A stretch of DNA of 64,000 nucleotides from PXAP01 sp964520585 (GTDB lineage: Bacteria > Bacteroidota > Bacteroidia > Bacteroidales > PUMT01): the NCBI GenBank assembly GCA_964520585.1, contig CAZFOO010000009.1, positions 1 through 64,000 of the forward strand, read 5' to 3'. The position numbers were made by a program, and so were the translations under genes. Positions 52,597 to 61,017 of this stretch are shown here, piece by piece. The notes under the pieces are model-generated. The model was not told the DNA's origin and ran no database searches. It saw nothing but the letters and a program-made list of their open reading frames with translations. Every line of letters starts with the position of its first letter. Within the stretch, counting starts at the first letter, position 1.

Positions 52597-53886
52597 ATGG
52601 GACAAATTGCCCGGATACATGCCAGACAAATATTAGATTCCCGAGGGAATCCCACAATTGAGGTGGAAGTAATGACCGAAAGCGGATTTTTTGGACGTGC
52701 CGCCGTTCCATCAGGTGCATCAACAGGTGTTCATGAAGCTGTGGAACTCCGGGATGGAGATAAGGACAAATATTTAGGAAAAGGGGTGCTTCAAGCGGTC
52801 AAAAATGTTAATACTGTTATCAATGAGGAGTTGAGAGGATTTGATGTTCAGGACCAAAATGGTATTGACGCTGCAATGATTCAGCTTGACGGTACAGAAA
52901 ACAAAGGCAACCTTGGGGCCAATGCAATTCTTGGGGTTTCTCTTGCTGTTGCCCGTGCTGCAGCCGCACTAACCGGTCAGGACCTTTTTCGCTATATCGG
53001 TGGTGTCAATGCAAATACGCTTCCCATACCAATGATGAATATTCTCAATGGTGGATCCCATGCGGATAATAAAATTGATGTACAGGAATTTATGGTAATG
53101 CCTGTAGGGGCATCATCATTTTCAGAAGCGCTTCGTATGGGTGCCGAGATTTTTCATAACCTTAAAGCAGTACTCAAAAAGAGCGGTCATTCAACCAATG
53201 TTGGTGATGAGGGAGGTTTTGCTCCAAACCTGGGATCCAACGATGAGGCAATCGAGGTTGTGCTTGAGGCTGTAAAAAAGGCCGGATATGAACCCGGCGA
53301 GGATGTTATGATTGCGCTTGATGCAGCTGCCTCTGAATTCTATGACAAAGAGAAAAAAGTATATGAATTTGAATCTACCGGACAGAAATTTTCACGTACG
53401 GAACTGGCCAGGTTCTGGGAAGACTGGGTAAATAAATATCCTATTGCTTCTATTGAAGATGGTTTTGATGAGGATGACTGGGAAGGTTGGAGCGAATTAC
53501 ACAAGGCGGTTGGCGATAAAGTTCAACTGGTTGGTGATGACTTGTTTGTGACCAATGTTAAGCGTCTTCAAAGGGGAATTGATGAGAGTTCGGCCAATTC
53601 GATACTTATCAAGGTCAACCAGATTGGAACACTGACCGAGACAATTAATGCCGTACAGCTTGCTGCTCAAAACCAGATGACTTCAATTATTTCGCACCGT
53701 TCCGGAGAAACAGAAGATAACTTTATTGCAGATCTTGCAGTTGCACTGAATACCGGACAAATTAAAACAGGTTCTGCTTCCCGTTCTGACAGGATTTCTA
53801 AATACAATCAGTTGCTAAGGATAGAGGAAAGTCTGGGAGATCTTGCGAAATATCCGGGAAAAAGTTTTAAATATTATAAAAGGTAA
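52597..53886 (+). CDS. eno: Enolase
   Basis: The 429-residue glycolytic enzyme converts 2-phosphoglycerate to PEP. Blocks: ARQILDSRGNPTIEVEV, GRAAVPSGASTG, GANAILGVSLAVARAAA, NVGDEGGFAPNL, SIEDGFDEDDW, VGDDLFVTN, ILIKVNQIGTLTET and SHRSGETED. Catalytic Glu, Lys and metal-binding Asp/Glu are all present. It follows the ribosomal operon after 171 nt and ends at a strong terminator. Confidence 0.99.
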   Translation: MGQIARIHARQILDSRGNPTIEVEVMTESGFFGRAAVPSGASTGVHEAVELRDGDKDKYLGKGVLQAVKNVNTVINEELRGFDVQDQNGIDAAMIQLDGTENKGNLGANAILGVSLAVARAAAALTGQDLFRYIGGVNANTLPIPMMNILNGGSHADNKIDVQEFMVMPVGASSFSEALRMGAEIFHNLKAVLKKSGHSTNVGDEGGFAPNLGSNDEAIEVVLEAVKKAGYEPGEDVMIALDAAASEFYDKEKKVYEFESTGQKFSRTELARFWEDWVNKYPIASIEDGFDEDDWEGWSELHKAVGDKVQLVGDDLFVTNVKRLQRGIDESSANSILIKVNQIGTLTETINAVQLAAQNQMTSIISHRSGETEDNFIADLAVALNTGQIKTGSASRSDRISKYNQLLRIEESLGDLAKYPGKSFKYYKR

Positions 53887-53901
53887 ATTACTTGCCAGTG
53901 T

Positions 53902-53942
53902 AAAAAAGAAAAAAGGGGAATTATTCCCCTTTTTTCTTTTTT
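53902..53942. terminator. Strong bidirectional terminator after eno
   Basis: A perfect 17-bp stem: an A-rich arm ending GGGG (53902-53918), the loop AATTATT and the mirror arm CCCCTTTTTTC followed by six T (53926-53942). It probably closes the whole rpsL-eno transcript. Confidence 0.92.
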
Positions 53943-54061
53943 ACATATTGAATTATCCAGTTTTTCCTTTATGATTATTTTCAGATATATTAAGAGTTTT
54001 ATTTTTTGCATAATTAATGATTTTTATTAGCTTTATGACAAATATCATGTAAAATAATATT

Positions 54062-55366
54062 ATGGATCCCCTAAAAAATAAATTTGCTAAAATAGCCCTG
54101 CCCAGGGTAGAAGAGTTTAGAAAGCTTATAACTGAATATGCCGGTAAAGAGATTGATAATGTTACAATTGGCAGCGTACTTACCGGCATGAAAGGGACTG
54201 TCAGTCTTCTTACAGATACCTCGAAGCTTGATCCACTTGAAGGAATCAGATTTCGCGGGTATTCTATACCTGAGTTGCGGAAATTGCTCCCCAAGGAGAA
54301 TCCTGAAGGCGAACCGTTGCCTGAAGGATTGTTTTACCTTATGCTTATTGGTGAATTACCATCCGATGAGGATGTGGCCCTATTAAGTAAAGAATGGGCT
54401 AAAAGGGCTGATCCGCCTGATTATGTATTTAATGTTATTGATTCCATACCTGTCGATTCGAGGCCAATGGTCCAGTTTTCAGCGGCTATTCTTTCTATGG
54501 CTTCAGATTCAAAATTCCAGAATGCCTATATGAATGGATTAAGCAAGGTTGATTACTGGGATACGACCTATGAGGATGTTATGGATCTGATTGCACGCCT
54601 TCCCCGTATTGCCGCTTATATTTATCGGCGTAAGTATCACAACAACAAGCATATAGAGCCGGACAAGAGTCTGGACTGGGCTGCGAACCTTTCACATATG
54701 ATGGGATTTGACAATTACGAGGTAATGCGCCTCCTGCGTTTGTATATGTTTCTTCATGCTGACCATGAAGGAGGAAACGTTTCTGCCCACGCAACTCATC
54801 TAGTAGGATCTGCTCTCAGTAATCCCTATTATTCTTTTTCTGCAGGGATGACCGGACTTGCAGGGCCGCTTCATGGTTTTGCTAACCAGGAGGTTATACG
54901 CTGGATGTTTGGTATGATAGAAGATATTGGCCCGGCTTGTGAAGATAAGGAAAAGATTAGGCAATATGTTACCAAAATGGTGGAAGATGGGAAAGTTATT
55001 CCGGGATATGGACATGCCGTATTAAGGAAAACCGATCCCCGATTTACGGCACAGCTTGAATTCGGGAAAAAATATCTGCCCCGCGATCCATGGCTGATTA
55101 CTATGAATTGTCTTTATGAGGTTGTCCCCGAGGTTCTTGGAAGTATCAGCAAGATCAAGAACCCCTGGCCAAATGTCGATGCAGGTTCTGGGGTTTTACT
55201 TCTTCATTATGGGATAAAAGAGTTTGAGTTTTACACCGTTCTTTTTGGAGTATCAAGAGCACTTGGTGTACTTGCACAGCTTTTATGGGACAGGGCTTAC
55301 GGGTTACCCATCGAAAGGCCGACATCTCAACCGCTTGAATGGTTTAAGGAAAAGGCAGGAATGTGA
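54062..55366 (+). CDS. gltA: Citrate synthase, mitochondrial (eukaryotic) type
   Basis: A 434-residue citrate synthase that condenses acetyl-CoA and oxaloacetate. It resembles the eukaryotic mitochondrial enzyme rather than the allosteric GltA of E. coli: LDPLEGIRFRGYSIPE, HADHEGGNVSAHATHLVGSA, MTGLAGPLHGFANQEV, VIPGYGHAVLRKTDPR and NPWPNVDAGSGVLL. The catalytic His of SAHATH, His of GYGH and Asp of NVDAGSG are kept. It has its own upstream region (175 nt after eno, with the eno terminator) and ends at a perfect terminator. Confidence 0.95.
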   Translation: MDPLKNKFAKIALPRVEEFRKLITEYAGKEIDNVTIGSVLTGMKGTVSLLTDTSKLDPLEGIRFRGYSIPELRKLLPKENPEGEPLPEGLFYLMLIGELPSDEDVALLSKEWAKRADPPDYVFNVIDSIPVDSRPMVQFSAAILSMASDSKFQNAYMNGLSKVDYWDTTYEDVMDLIARLPRIAAYIYRRKYHNNKHIEPDKSLDWAANLSHMMGFDNYEVMRLLRLYMFLHADHEGGNVSAHATHLVGSALSNPYYSFSAGMTGLAGPLHGFANQEVIRWMFGMIEDIGPACEDKEKIRQYVTKMVEDGKVIPGYGHAVLRKTDPRFTAQLEFGKKYLPRDPWLITMNCLYEVVPEVLGSISKIKNPWPNVDAGSGVLLLHYGIKEFEFYTVLFGVSRALGVLAQLLWDRAYGLPIERPTSQPLEWFKEKAGM

Positions 55367-55379
55367 TTTTCTCCCAGAT

Positions 55380-55408
55380 AAAAAACCGGTTTTTTAAACC
55401 GGTTTTTT
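55380..55408 (+). terminator. Intrinsic terminator after citrate synthase gene
   Basis: A perfect 13-bp stem (AAAAAACCGGTTT with AAACCGGTTTTTT, loop TTT) that ends in six T. Confidence 0.92.
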
Positions 55409-55574
55409 AATGACCGGTTGTGCTCTCTTATAAAGAAATAGTAATTTAGCGGTTTAAAATAATACTAGCATATCCTTACCGGTGATCCAATTCAGGTATT
55501 TTTCTATAGTAGTTACCTCGCTGGAGTTTCTGCCTAAATTTATTGCTTCCAGGCAAAAGCTTTATGTCAGGTTA

Positions 55575-58500
55575 ATGATAAAGTTTTTAGCCGGGATGAT
55601 GATGATGGTGATCTCACAGCCAGTCTCTTCATCATCACCGGGAAATTGGAGAATTGTTAGTTATGGCCTCGAACAAGGCCTTTCTCAAATTTCAATTAAT
55701 ACCATTATTCAGGATTCTTACGGTTTTCTGTGGATTGGCACACAGGATGGATTAAATAAATTTGATGGTTATCAATTCACGGTTTACCGGCATCAGCCAT
55801 CAGATCCCCATTCATTATCCAATAGTAATATCCAGTCGGTTATAGAAGACAGTGAAGGGAATATATGGGCCGGAACACAAAATGGACTGAATAAATATGA
55901 CAGGAAAAGCAATCAATTTGAGATCTATCTTCATGAACCGGATAATCCGGAATCCATAAGTCATAATAATATTTATTATGTCTATCAGGATAAAAAAGGC
56001 TTAATATGGCTTAAAACCGAAGAAGGACTGGACAGGTTTGATCCTGTTACAGGGGCTTTCCGTCATTTCAGGCATTATAATGATGTTTTTAATTATATCT
56101 CAGGAACCAATTATTTTTCTATTTATGAGGATGAAGAGGAAGAACTGTGGGTTGGCTCAAAGGATGGTTTGTTCATGTTCGACAGGAAGAAAGAAGAGTT
56201 CATTAGATATCACCATAAACCGGGAGATCCTTCTACCATAAGTAATGACAAGATAAAATCTATATTTGAAACCTCGGAAGACTTTTTTCTTATAGGTACA
56301 GAAAACGGGTTGAATATTTTTGATAAGGAAAAAGGTGTTTTCAATACTTTTTTTGTTTCTGATGTTGAAGGAGCACAATCGCGGTTAAATAATATTAATT
56401 CAATATCTGAAGATGACCAGGGAACCGTGTGGATAGGAACTGGCGGCGGTTTATTTACCTTTTCACCTGTAGAGGGTGTTTTTTCAGCGGCCTTTAAGAA
56501 GGATACGCAGGAGCCCTTTTCCGATCTTGAGATATCTGCAGTTATTGAAGATCATTCAAAAAATATGTGGATTGGAACATTGGGAGGATTATATATGGTT
56601 GATGTCAAAAGTAAGTTTTCCCTGTACCGGATCCACGAATTTATGCCAGAAGCTCCCAGGGCTGCACGATTCATCGCATCCATACTCCCCGGAGAAAATA
56701 ATGAAATTTGGCTGGGAACCTGGGGTGGCGGACTCTTCAGGCTGAACAGGGATACCGGTGAAATTATACACTATTCAAGCAATTCAGAACAAAGATCGCG
56801 AAAGATATCCAATGACTTTGTGCATGTGGTGTATAGGGATACAGCCGGACGGATCATATTAGGCACCAGGGATGGTCTGGATATATACAGTGAAAAAGAG
56901 AAGGGATTTATCCCGTTTTGTTTTTCTACCGGCCATGAAGATTGTCTGATTTTTAATTCCAACAGGGTCTATTCCATCTATGAGGATTCCCGGCAGGTTA
57001 TTTGGGTTGGTTCCAGATATGGATTACATTCCTTCAGCGGCGACAGCCTGGTAAGTTATTACCATAATCCTGCCGATAGTACCAGCATTTCTTCAAACCG
57101 GGCAGTTGATATTATTGAGGGCCGGGAGGGATATATGTGGATTGCCACTTCTGATGGATTAAGCAGGTTCAATCGTGAGACCGGAACTTTCACAAACTAC
57201 CGTAAGGAACCTGAAATGGGCCGTTTTAGTCTGAGTCACAATGAGCTGACCTGCTTACATGAAGATTCTGCAGGTAATCTATGGATAGGATCGGTTTCAG
57301 GGCTTAACCGGTTTTTCCGGAACACCGGATCTTTCATTGTTTTTTCTGAATTAGAAGGGCTGCCAAATAATTTGATTTATTCAATTCTTGAAGATGATAG
57401 TGGGCATTTGTGGCTGAGTACGAACCAGGGTCTGGCACGATTTGATCCTGCGAGCCTTGATATTTCGAGTTATGATGTAGCTGACGGGCTTCAAAGTTAT
57501 GAATTCAATCTTGGTGCGGAGTATAAGAGTGACAGCGGTGAGTTGTTTTTCGGGGGAGTTGACGGGTTTAATGCATTCTTTCCTGATTCCATCTTATCTA
57601 ATGCAATTATTCCTCCTTTAGTTGTTACATCTTTCAAGGTCTTCTCACCTGAAGGTACCAGAAATATTACTGTTCTGAATAAGGATGAGATTATACTCGG
57701 ACATGTCGAGAACTCAATAAGTATTGAATTCTCCGCTCTCGATTTTACACGGCCCTCAAAGAACGAATATGCCTATAAGCTTGAGGGATTGGATGATGCG
57801 TGGGTTAATAGTGGTGCCAGGCGCATTGCGAGCTATTCCAGGATCCCACCCGGCAGATATATATTCCGGGTCAGGGGCTCGAATAGCGACGGAGTATGGA
57901 ATGATCGGGGTTTGGAATTACCCGTCGTTATCAGGGCCCCGTGGTGGCAATCTGTTTATGTTTATTTTTTGTATGCGATAATTATTGTGCTTCTTATCTA
58001 TCTAATCATTTTATATAGCACCAGGCAATTACGCAGGGCTAACCTTGGGTTAAGAGAAAAGGAGATGGCGACGGCTGAAATAACCCGCCAGAAGGAAGAA
58101 CTTTCACTGAAAAACAGGAATATTACCGATAGTATAAATTATGCGAAACGGATTCAATTAGCTATGATGCCTAAAACCAGGCATTTCAGGCAACTGTTTC
58201 CCGAGTCTTTTGTGTATTATAAGCCTAAAGATATAGTAAGTGGTGATTTCTATTGGGTAAACAAGATAAATGACAAAATATTTTTTGCTGTTATTGATTG
58301 TACCGGACACGGAGTCCCCGGGGCATTTATGTCAATAATCGGGTATGAGCTGCTCAGGAACATTATCAATGTTAAGGGGATTGAAAAACCTTCGGCTATA
58401 CTTGACATGCTAAATGATGATTTTTCTGCCATTTTTGATCCCGGCGACGACAAGGAATATTCATTCCGCGATGGTATGGATATAGGATTTTGTGTTATTG

Positions 58501-58892
58501 ACCAGAAAAAAGCCAGACTTGAATTTGCCGGAGCATTTTCCCCCCTTTACCTGGTAAGAGATAACAGGATCATAGAAATAAAAGGCAATCGCTTTTCTGT
58601 AGGATTGATGGAAGATCTTATTGATGACAAATTTGAGAATCATACCTTGACTCTTCACAGTAATGATATGGTCTATCTCTTCTCCGATGGCTATCCCGAT
58701 CAGTTCGGAGGCGAAGAAGGCAAGAAGTTTAAATACCGGCGATTCAGGCATCTTTTGCTCAACATTCATAAACTTCCTGCTCCGGAGCAGGAAAAGGCCC
58801 TAGACCATAGTATAATGCAATGGATGGGTGAACATGAACAGGTTGATGATATTCTTATAATCGGGGTTAAGCCCTGCCTGGGCAAAGAATAG
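55575..58892 (+). CDS. Beta-propeller sensor with SpoIIE-type protein phosphatase
   Basis: About 1105 residues from ATG 55575 (an in-frame GTG at 55482 would add 31). A signal peptide (MIKFLAGMMMMVISQ) is followed by about a dozen two-component-regulator propeller repeats (patterns such as GFLWIGTQDGLNKFD and GNIWAGTQNGLNKYD) making two seven-bladed propellers (to about residue 690), a Y_Y_Y domain, one membrane helix (VYFLYAIIIVLLIYLIILY), a short coiled coil and a cytoplasmic SpoIIE/PP2C phosphatase. Catalytic residues are present: SGDFYW (Asp near 891), DCTGHGVPGAF and LFSDGYPDQFGG. It lacks kinase domains. It probably turns an outside signal into dephosphorylation of a cytosolic partner such as an anti-sigma antagonist. 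Its 3' end faces the pseudokinase gene 49 nt away. Confidence 0.9.
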   Translation: MIKFLAGMMMMVISQPVSSSSPGNWRIVSYGLEQGLSQISINTIIQDSYGFLWIGTQDGLNKFDGYQFTVYRHQPSDPHSLSNSNIQSVIEDSEGNIWAGTQNGLNKYDRKSNQFEIYLHEPDNPESISHNNIYYVYQDKKGLIWLKTEEGLDRFDPVTGAFRHFRHYNDVFNYISGTNYFSIYEDEEEELWVGSKDGLFMFDRKKEEFIRYHHKPGDPSTISNDKIKSIFETSEDFFLIGTENGLNIFDKEKGVFNTFFVSDVEGAQSRLNNINSISEDDQGTVWIGTGGGLFTFSPVEGVFSAAFKKDTQEPFSDLEISAVIEDHSKNMWIGTLGGLYMVDVKSKFSLYRIHEFMPEAPRAARFIASILPGENNEIWLGTWGGGLFRLNRDTGEIIHYSSNSEQRSRKISNDFVHVVYRDTAGRIILGTRDGLDIYSEKEKGFIPFCFSTGHEDCLIFNSNRVYSIYEDSRQVIWVGSRYGLHSFSGDSLVSYYHNPADSTSISSNRAVDIIEGREGYMWIATSDGLSRFNRETGTFTNYRKEPEMGRFSLSHNELTCLHEDSAGNLWIGSVSGLNRFFRNTGSFIVFSELEGLPNNLIYSILEDDSGHLWLSTNQGLARFDPASLDISSYDVADGLQSYEFNLGAEYKSDSGELFFGGVDGFNAFFPDSILSNAIIPPLVVTSFKVFSPEGTRNITVLNKDEIILGHVENSISIEFSALDFTRPSKNEYAYKLEGLDDAWVNSGARRIASYSRIPPGRYIFRVRGSNSDGVWNDRGLELPVVIRAPWWQSVYVYFLYAIIIVLLIYLIILYSTRQLRRANLGLREKEMATAEITRQKEELSLKNRNITDSINYAKRIQLAMMPKTRHFRQLFPESFVYYKPKDIVSGDFYWVNKINDKIFFAVIDCTGHGVPGAFMSIIGYELLRNIINVKGIEKPSAILDMLNDDFSAIFDPGDDKEYSFRDGMDIGFCVIDQKKARLEFAGAFSPLYLVRDNRIIEIKGNRFSVGLMEDLIDDKFENHTLTLHSNDMVYLFSDGYPDQFGGEEGKKFKYRRFRHLLLNIHKLPAPEQEKALDHSIMQWMGEHEQVDDILIIGVKPCLGKE

Positions 58893-58941
58893 TTATTCTA
58901 TTAAGAATTCCCTGTAATTATTACCTGTTCCAATGGTTGTT

Positions 58942-60696
58942 TTATTCAGGGTAAATAAGCTGTTGTATTTTGTCAACCAGTATTTCTACCTGGAAAGGCT
59001 TGCTTATATAATCATCCATACCTGCATCCAGACATTTTTTCCTGTCACCATGCAGAGCATTAGCAGTGATTGCAATTATTGGGGTATGGGAATTTGTCGT
59101 GGATTCAATTTCCCGTATTTTTTTTGTGGCGATAAAGCCATCAATCACCGGCATCTGAACATCCATAAGTATTATGTCATATTTTGATGTGCCGAATTTA
59201 TCCAGGGCTTCCTTTCCATTATTTGCCACATCAATATTTTTTATGTAGTTCTTCAGACTAAGGACAACGATTTTTTGATTTATTGTGTTGTCTTCAACAA
59301 GAAGGACATTCAGGCTTTTTAGATCATGTTGGGATCCGGGAGTAGTTTTTAATTCTCCTGTTGATGAAGCCGGCAATTCATCAGGAGAATTAATGTATTC
59401 CAGTAATTTGAAGGGAAGGGTGAACAGGAATACCCGGTTTTTTTCCTGGGTTCTCAAAACATGCAGTTTCCCTCCCAGGTGCATGATAAGCTTGCTTGCG
59501 ATATTAAGATCCAGGTTGTTGATGTTGCTATCGTCACTTACGGTATTAATTAAGGCTTCATGGTTCTTTGATTCTTTGTCCCAGGGGAGGAGTCTTACAG
59601 GTTTATTTGTTTTTATCTCAAATCTCACCTCTGAGATACCGGTCAACTTGCCCTGGATGCTTGCCTCAATGCTTATATTGATCTTACCCGGCCTCTTGTT
59701 CTTTAATATCGTTTCTATCAGATTAAGGAATATCTGTTTCAGTCGTACCGAATCACCTTCGAGTTGTTTATTTTTTAAGGTTTCATCAAGTGTAAGCGTA
59801 AATTCCACTACCGGTTCTTTTTGTACCGTGAACAACCGTAAGGTGCTGTTTATGGCAGAGGGCAGATTGAAGCCGGTATTACGAAGTGTTTTTTTACTTT
59901 CAATATCCACTTCAGCAATTTCAGCAATATTTTCGATAGTGCTCACCAGATTGTTTGCCGAGGCAATTATGGTTTCCATCATATCCCTTTGTTCCTCGGT
60001 AAGATTAACCTTATTAACCATATGTCCGACCAGCATAATGTTGCTGAGGGGAGTCCGTATCTGGTGGGAAAGTTTTGAAATAAAGGATTCTTTCAGTTTG
60101 GTTTCATTCCTGGCCTCAAGAAGTTCCAGATTAATGGCCCGCAGGTGGCTTACCCTGTAATGTTCAACTATGAAGGCAATTAAATAGAGTGACAGGTACA
60201 GGCCGGATAGCCGTGTTATAAAAATAGTGCCCGGTGGTTCGATGTTGGAATAACTTTCGGGCAGCAGAAAAAAAATAACCGTTACCAAAAGGAACAAGAA
60301 TGTAATTATGGCACCATTCCGGTTGCCAAGAATAAATACCGCCAGTACCGGGATAAGAGGGAACCATATCAGCACAGATTCTCCTGTGTCTGAAACTGCA
60401 AATAAAAAGAGAAGGAAAAAAATAACTATGGAAAGATTGAACATGGCACCAACCGAATACTGCATATTTTTTTTTACCTGTCGAATGCTGCCAAATAGCA
60501 GAAGAGATGCGATTAGGGAGATAAACCCATGAAGGAGTTCTCCCCTGAAAAGGGCAAGGGCTCCATAGATCAGAAAAAGACAGCAGCCGGCAAAACTGAG
60601 TAGGTTAATAAATAAAATTTTGCTGATTATACTTTCATCGCATCTTCCATGCAAGCCAAAGCTTAAGTACCTGGTTAATTTGTCGAAAAGCTTCAT
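58942..60696 (-). CDS. Hybrid histidine-kinase-like protein, probable pseudokinase with intact receiver
   Basis: A 584-residue membrane protein: five or six helices (about 25-180), a HisKA-like segment with His211 in SKLSHQIRTPLSN, an HATPase-like segment (about 275-430) and a C-terminal receiver (462-584). In the ATPase segment the N-box metal ligand is Thr329 (LNLIETILKN where kinases have NxxNAxKF), the DxGxG motif is missing and the G2 glycines are replaced (NNLDLNIA). The residue after the phospho-His is Gln not Glu/Asp. The receiver keeps Glu468/Asp469, Asp512 (LMDVQMPVIDG), the Thr of AITAN and the Lys of SKPF. Phosphorylation must probably come from another kinase. Convergent with the SpoIIE gene. 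Confidence 0.85.
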   Translation of the reverse strand: MKLFDKLTRYLSFGLHGRCDESIISKILFINLLSFAGCCLFLIYGALALFRGELLHGFISLIASLLLFGSIRQVKKNMQYSVGAMFNLSIVIFFLLFLFAVSDTGESVLIWFPLIPVLAVFILGNRNGAIITFLFLLVTVIFFLLPESYSNIEPPGTIFITRLSGLYLSLYLIAFIVEHYRVSHLRAINLELLEARNETKLKESFISKLSHQIRTPLSNIMLVGHMVNKVNLTEEQRDMMETIIASANNLVSTIENIAEIAEVDIESKKTLRNTGFNLPSAINSTLRLFTVQKEPVVEFTLTLDETLKNKQLEGDSVRLKQIFLNLIETILKNKRPGKINISIEASIQGKLTGISEVRFEIKTNKPVRLLPWDKESKNHEALINTVSDDSNINNLDLNIASKLIMHLGGKLHVLRTQEKNRVFLFTLPFKLLEYINSPDELPASSTGELKTTPGSQHDLKSLNVLLVEDNTINQKIVVLSLKNYIKNIDVANNGKEALDKFGTSKYDIILMDVQMPVIDGFIATKKIREIESTTNSHTPIIAITANALHGDRKKCLDAGMDDYISKPFQVEILVDKIQQLIYPE

Positions 60697-61017
60697 CTAT
60701 GGCATTTTACGGTGACCTGTCCGGTATCCGGACTACCAATCTCCTTTTTACAATTATTCAAAAATAGTAAAATCTACCATATCATTTGTTATGATAAGTG
60801 AAAATTGCATAAATAGATCATGTATTGCAGGGTTATTTAATGTATTTTAAAGTTTTAAGTAATGTTATTAAGTAATTTGAGTGAATTAACTTGATCCTGC
60901 GGTTAAAGTTCCTGTTTTTTGCTGTTATTATTTATCTTTATCCTAAATTATTTACTCCGCCAGTCCCGGCTGTATCTTTCAAATAGTGTGTGTTAAACCA
61001 GGTAAACTACAGAGAAT
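60697..61017. other. Intergenic region between pseudokinase gene and ettA
   Basis: 321 nt between divergent genes. The minus strand has TATTTTTG at 60766-60759, a fitting -7 box for the pseudokinase gene. On the plus strand only imperfect boxes (TATCTTTA 60933-60940, TATCTTTC 60973-60980) are seen for ettA. No gene. Confidence 0.55.
60759..60766 (-). promoter_or_regulatory. Putative -7 box for the pseudokinase gene
   Basis: TATTTTTG on the minus strand, an exact TAnnTTTG match, about 63 nt before the start; no clear -33 element. Confidence 0.4.

Noticed and set aside
59285..60160. A 291-codon open frame on the plus strand inside the pseudokinase gene.
   Set aside because: It is antisense to a gene with clear domain structure; the long frame reflects codon usage of the other strand and its translation has no family features.
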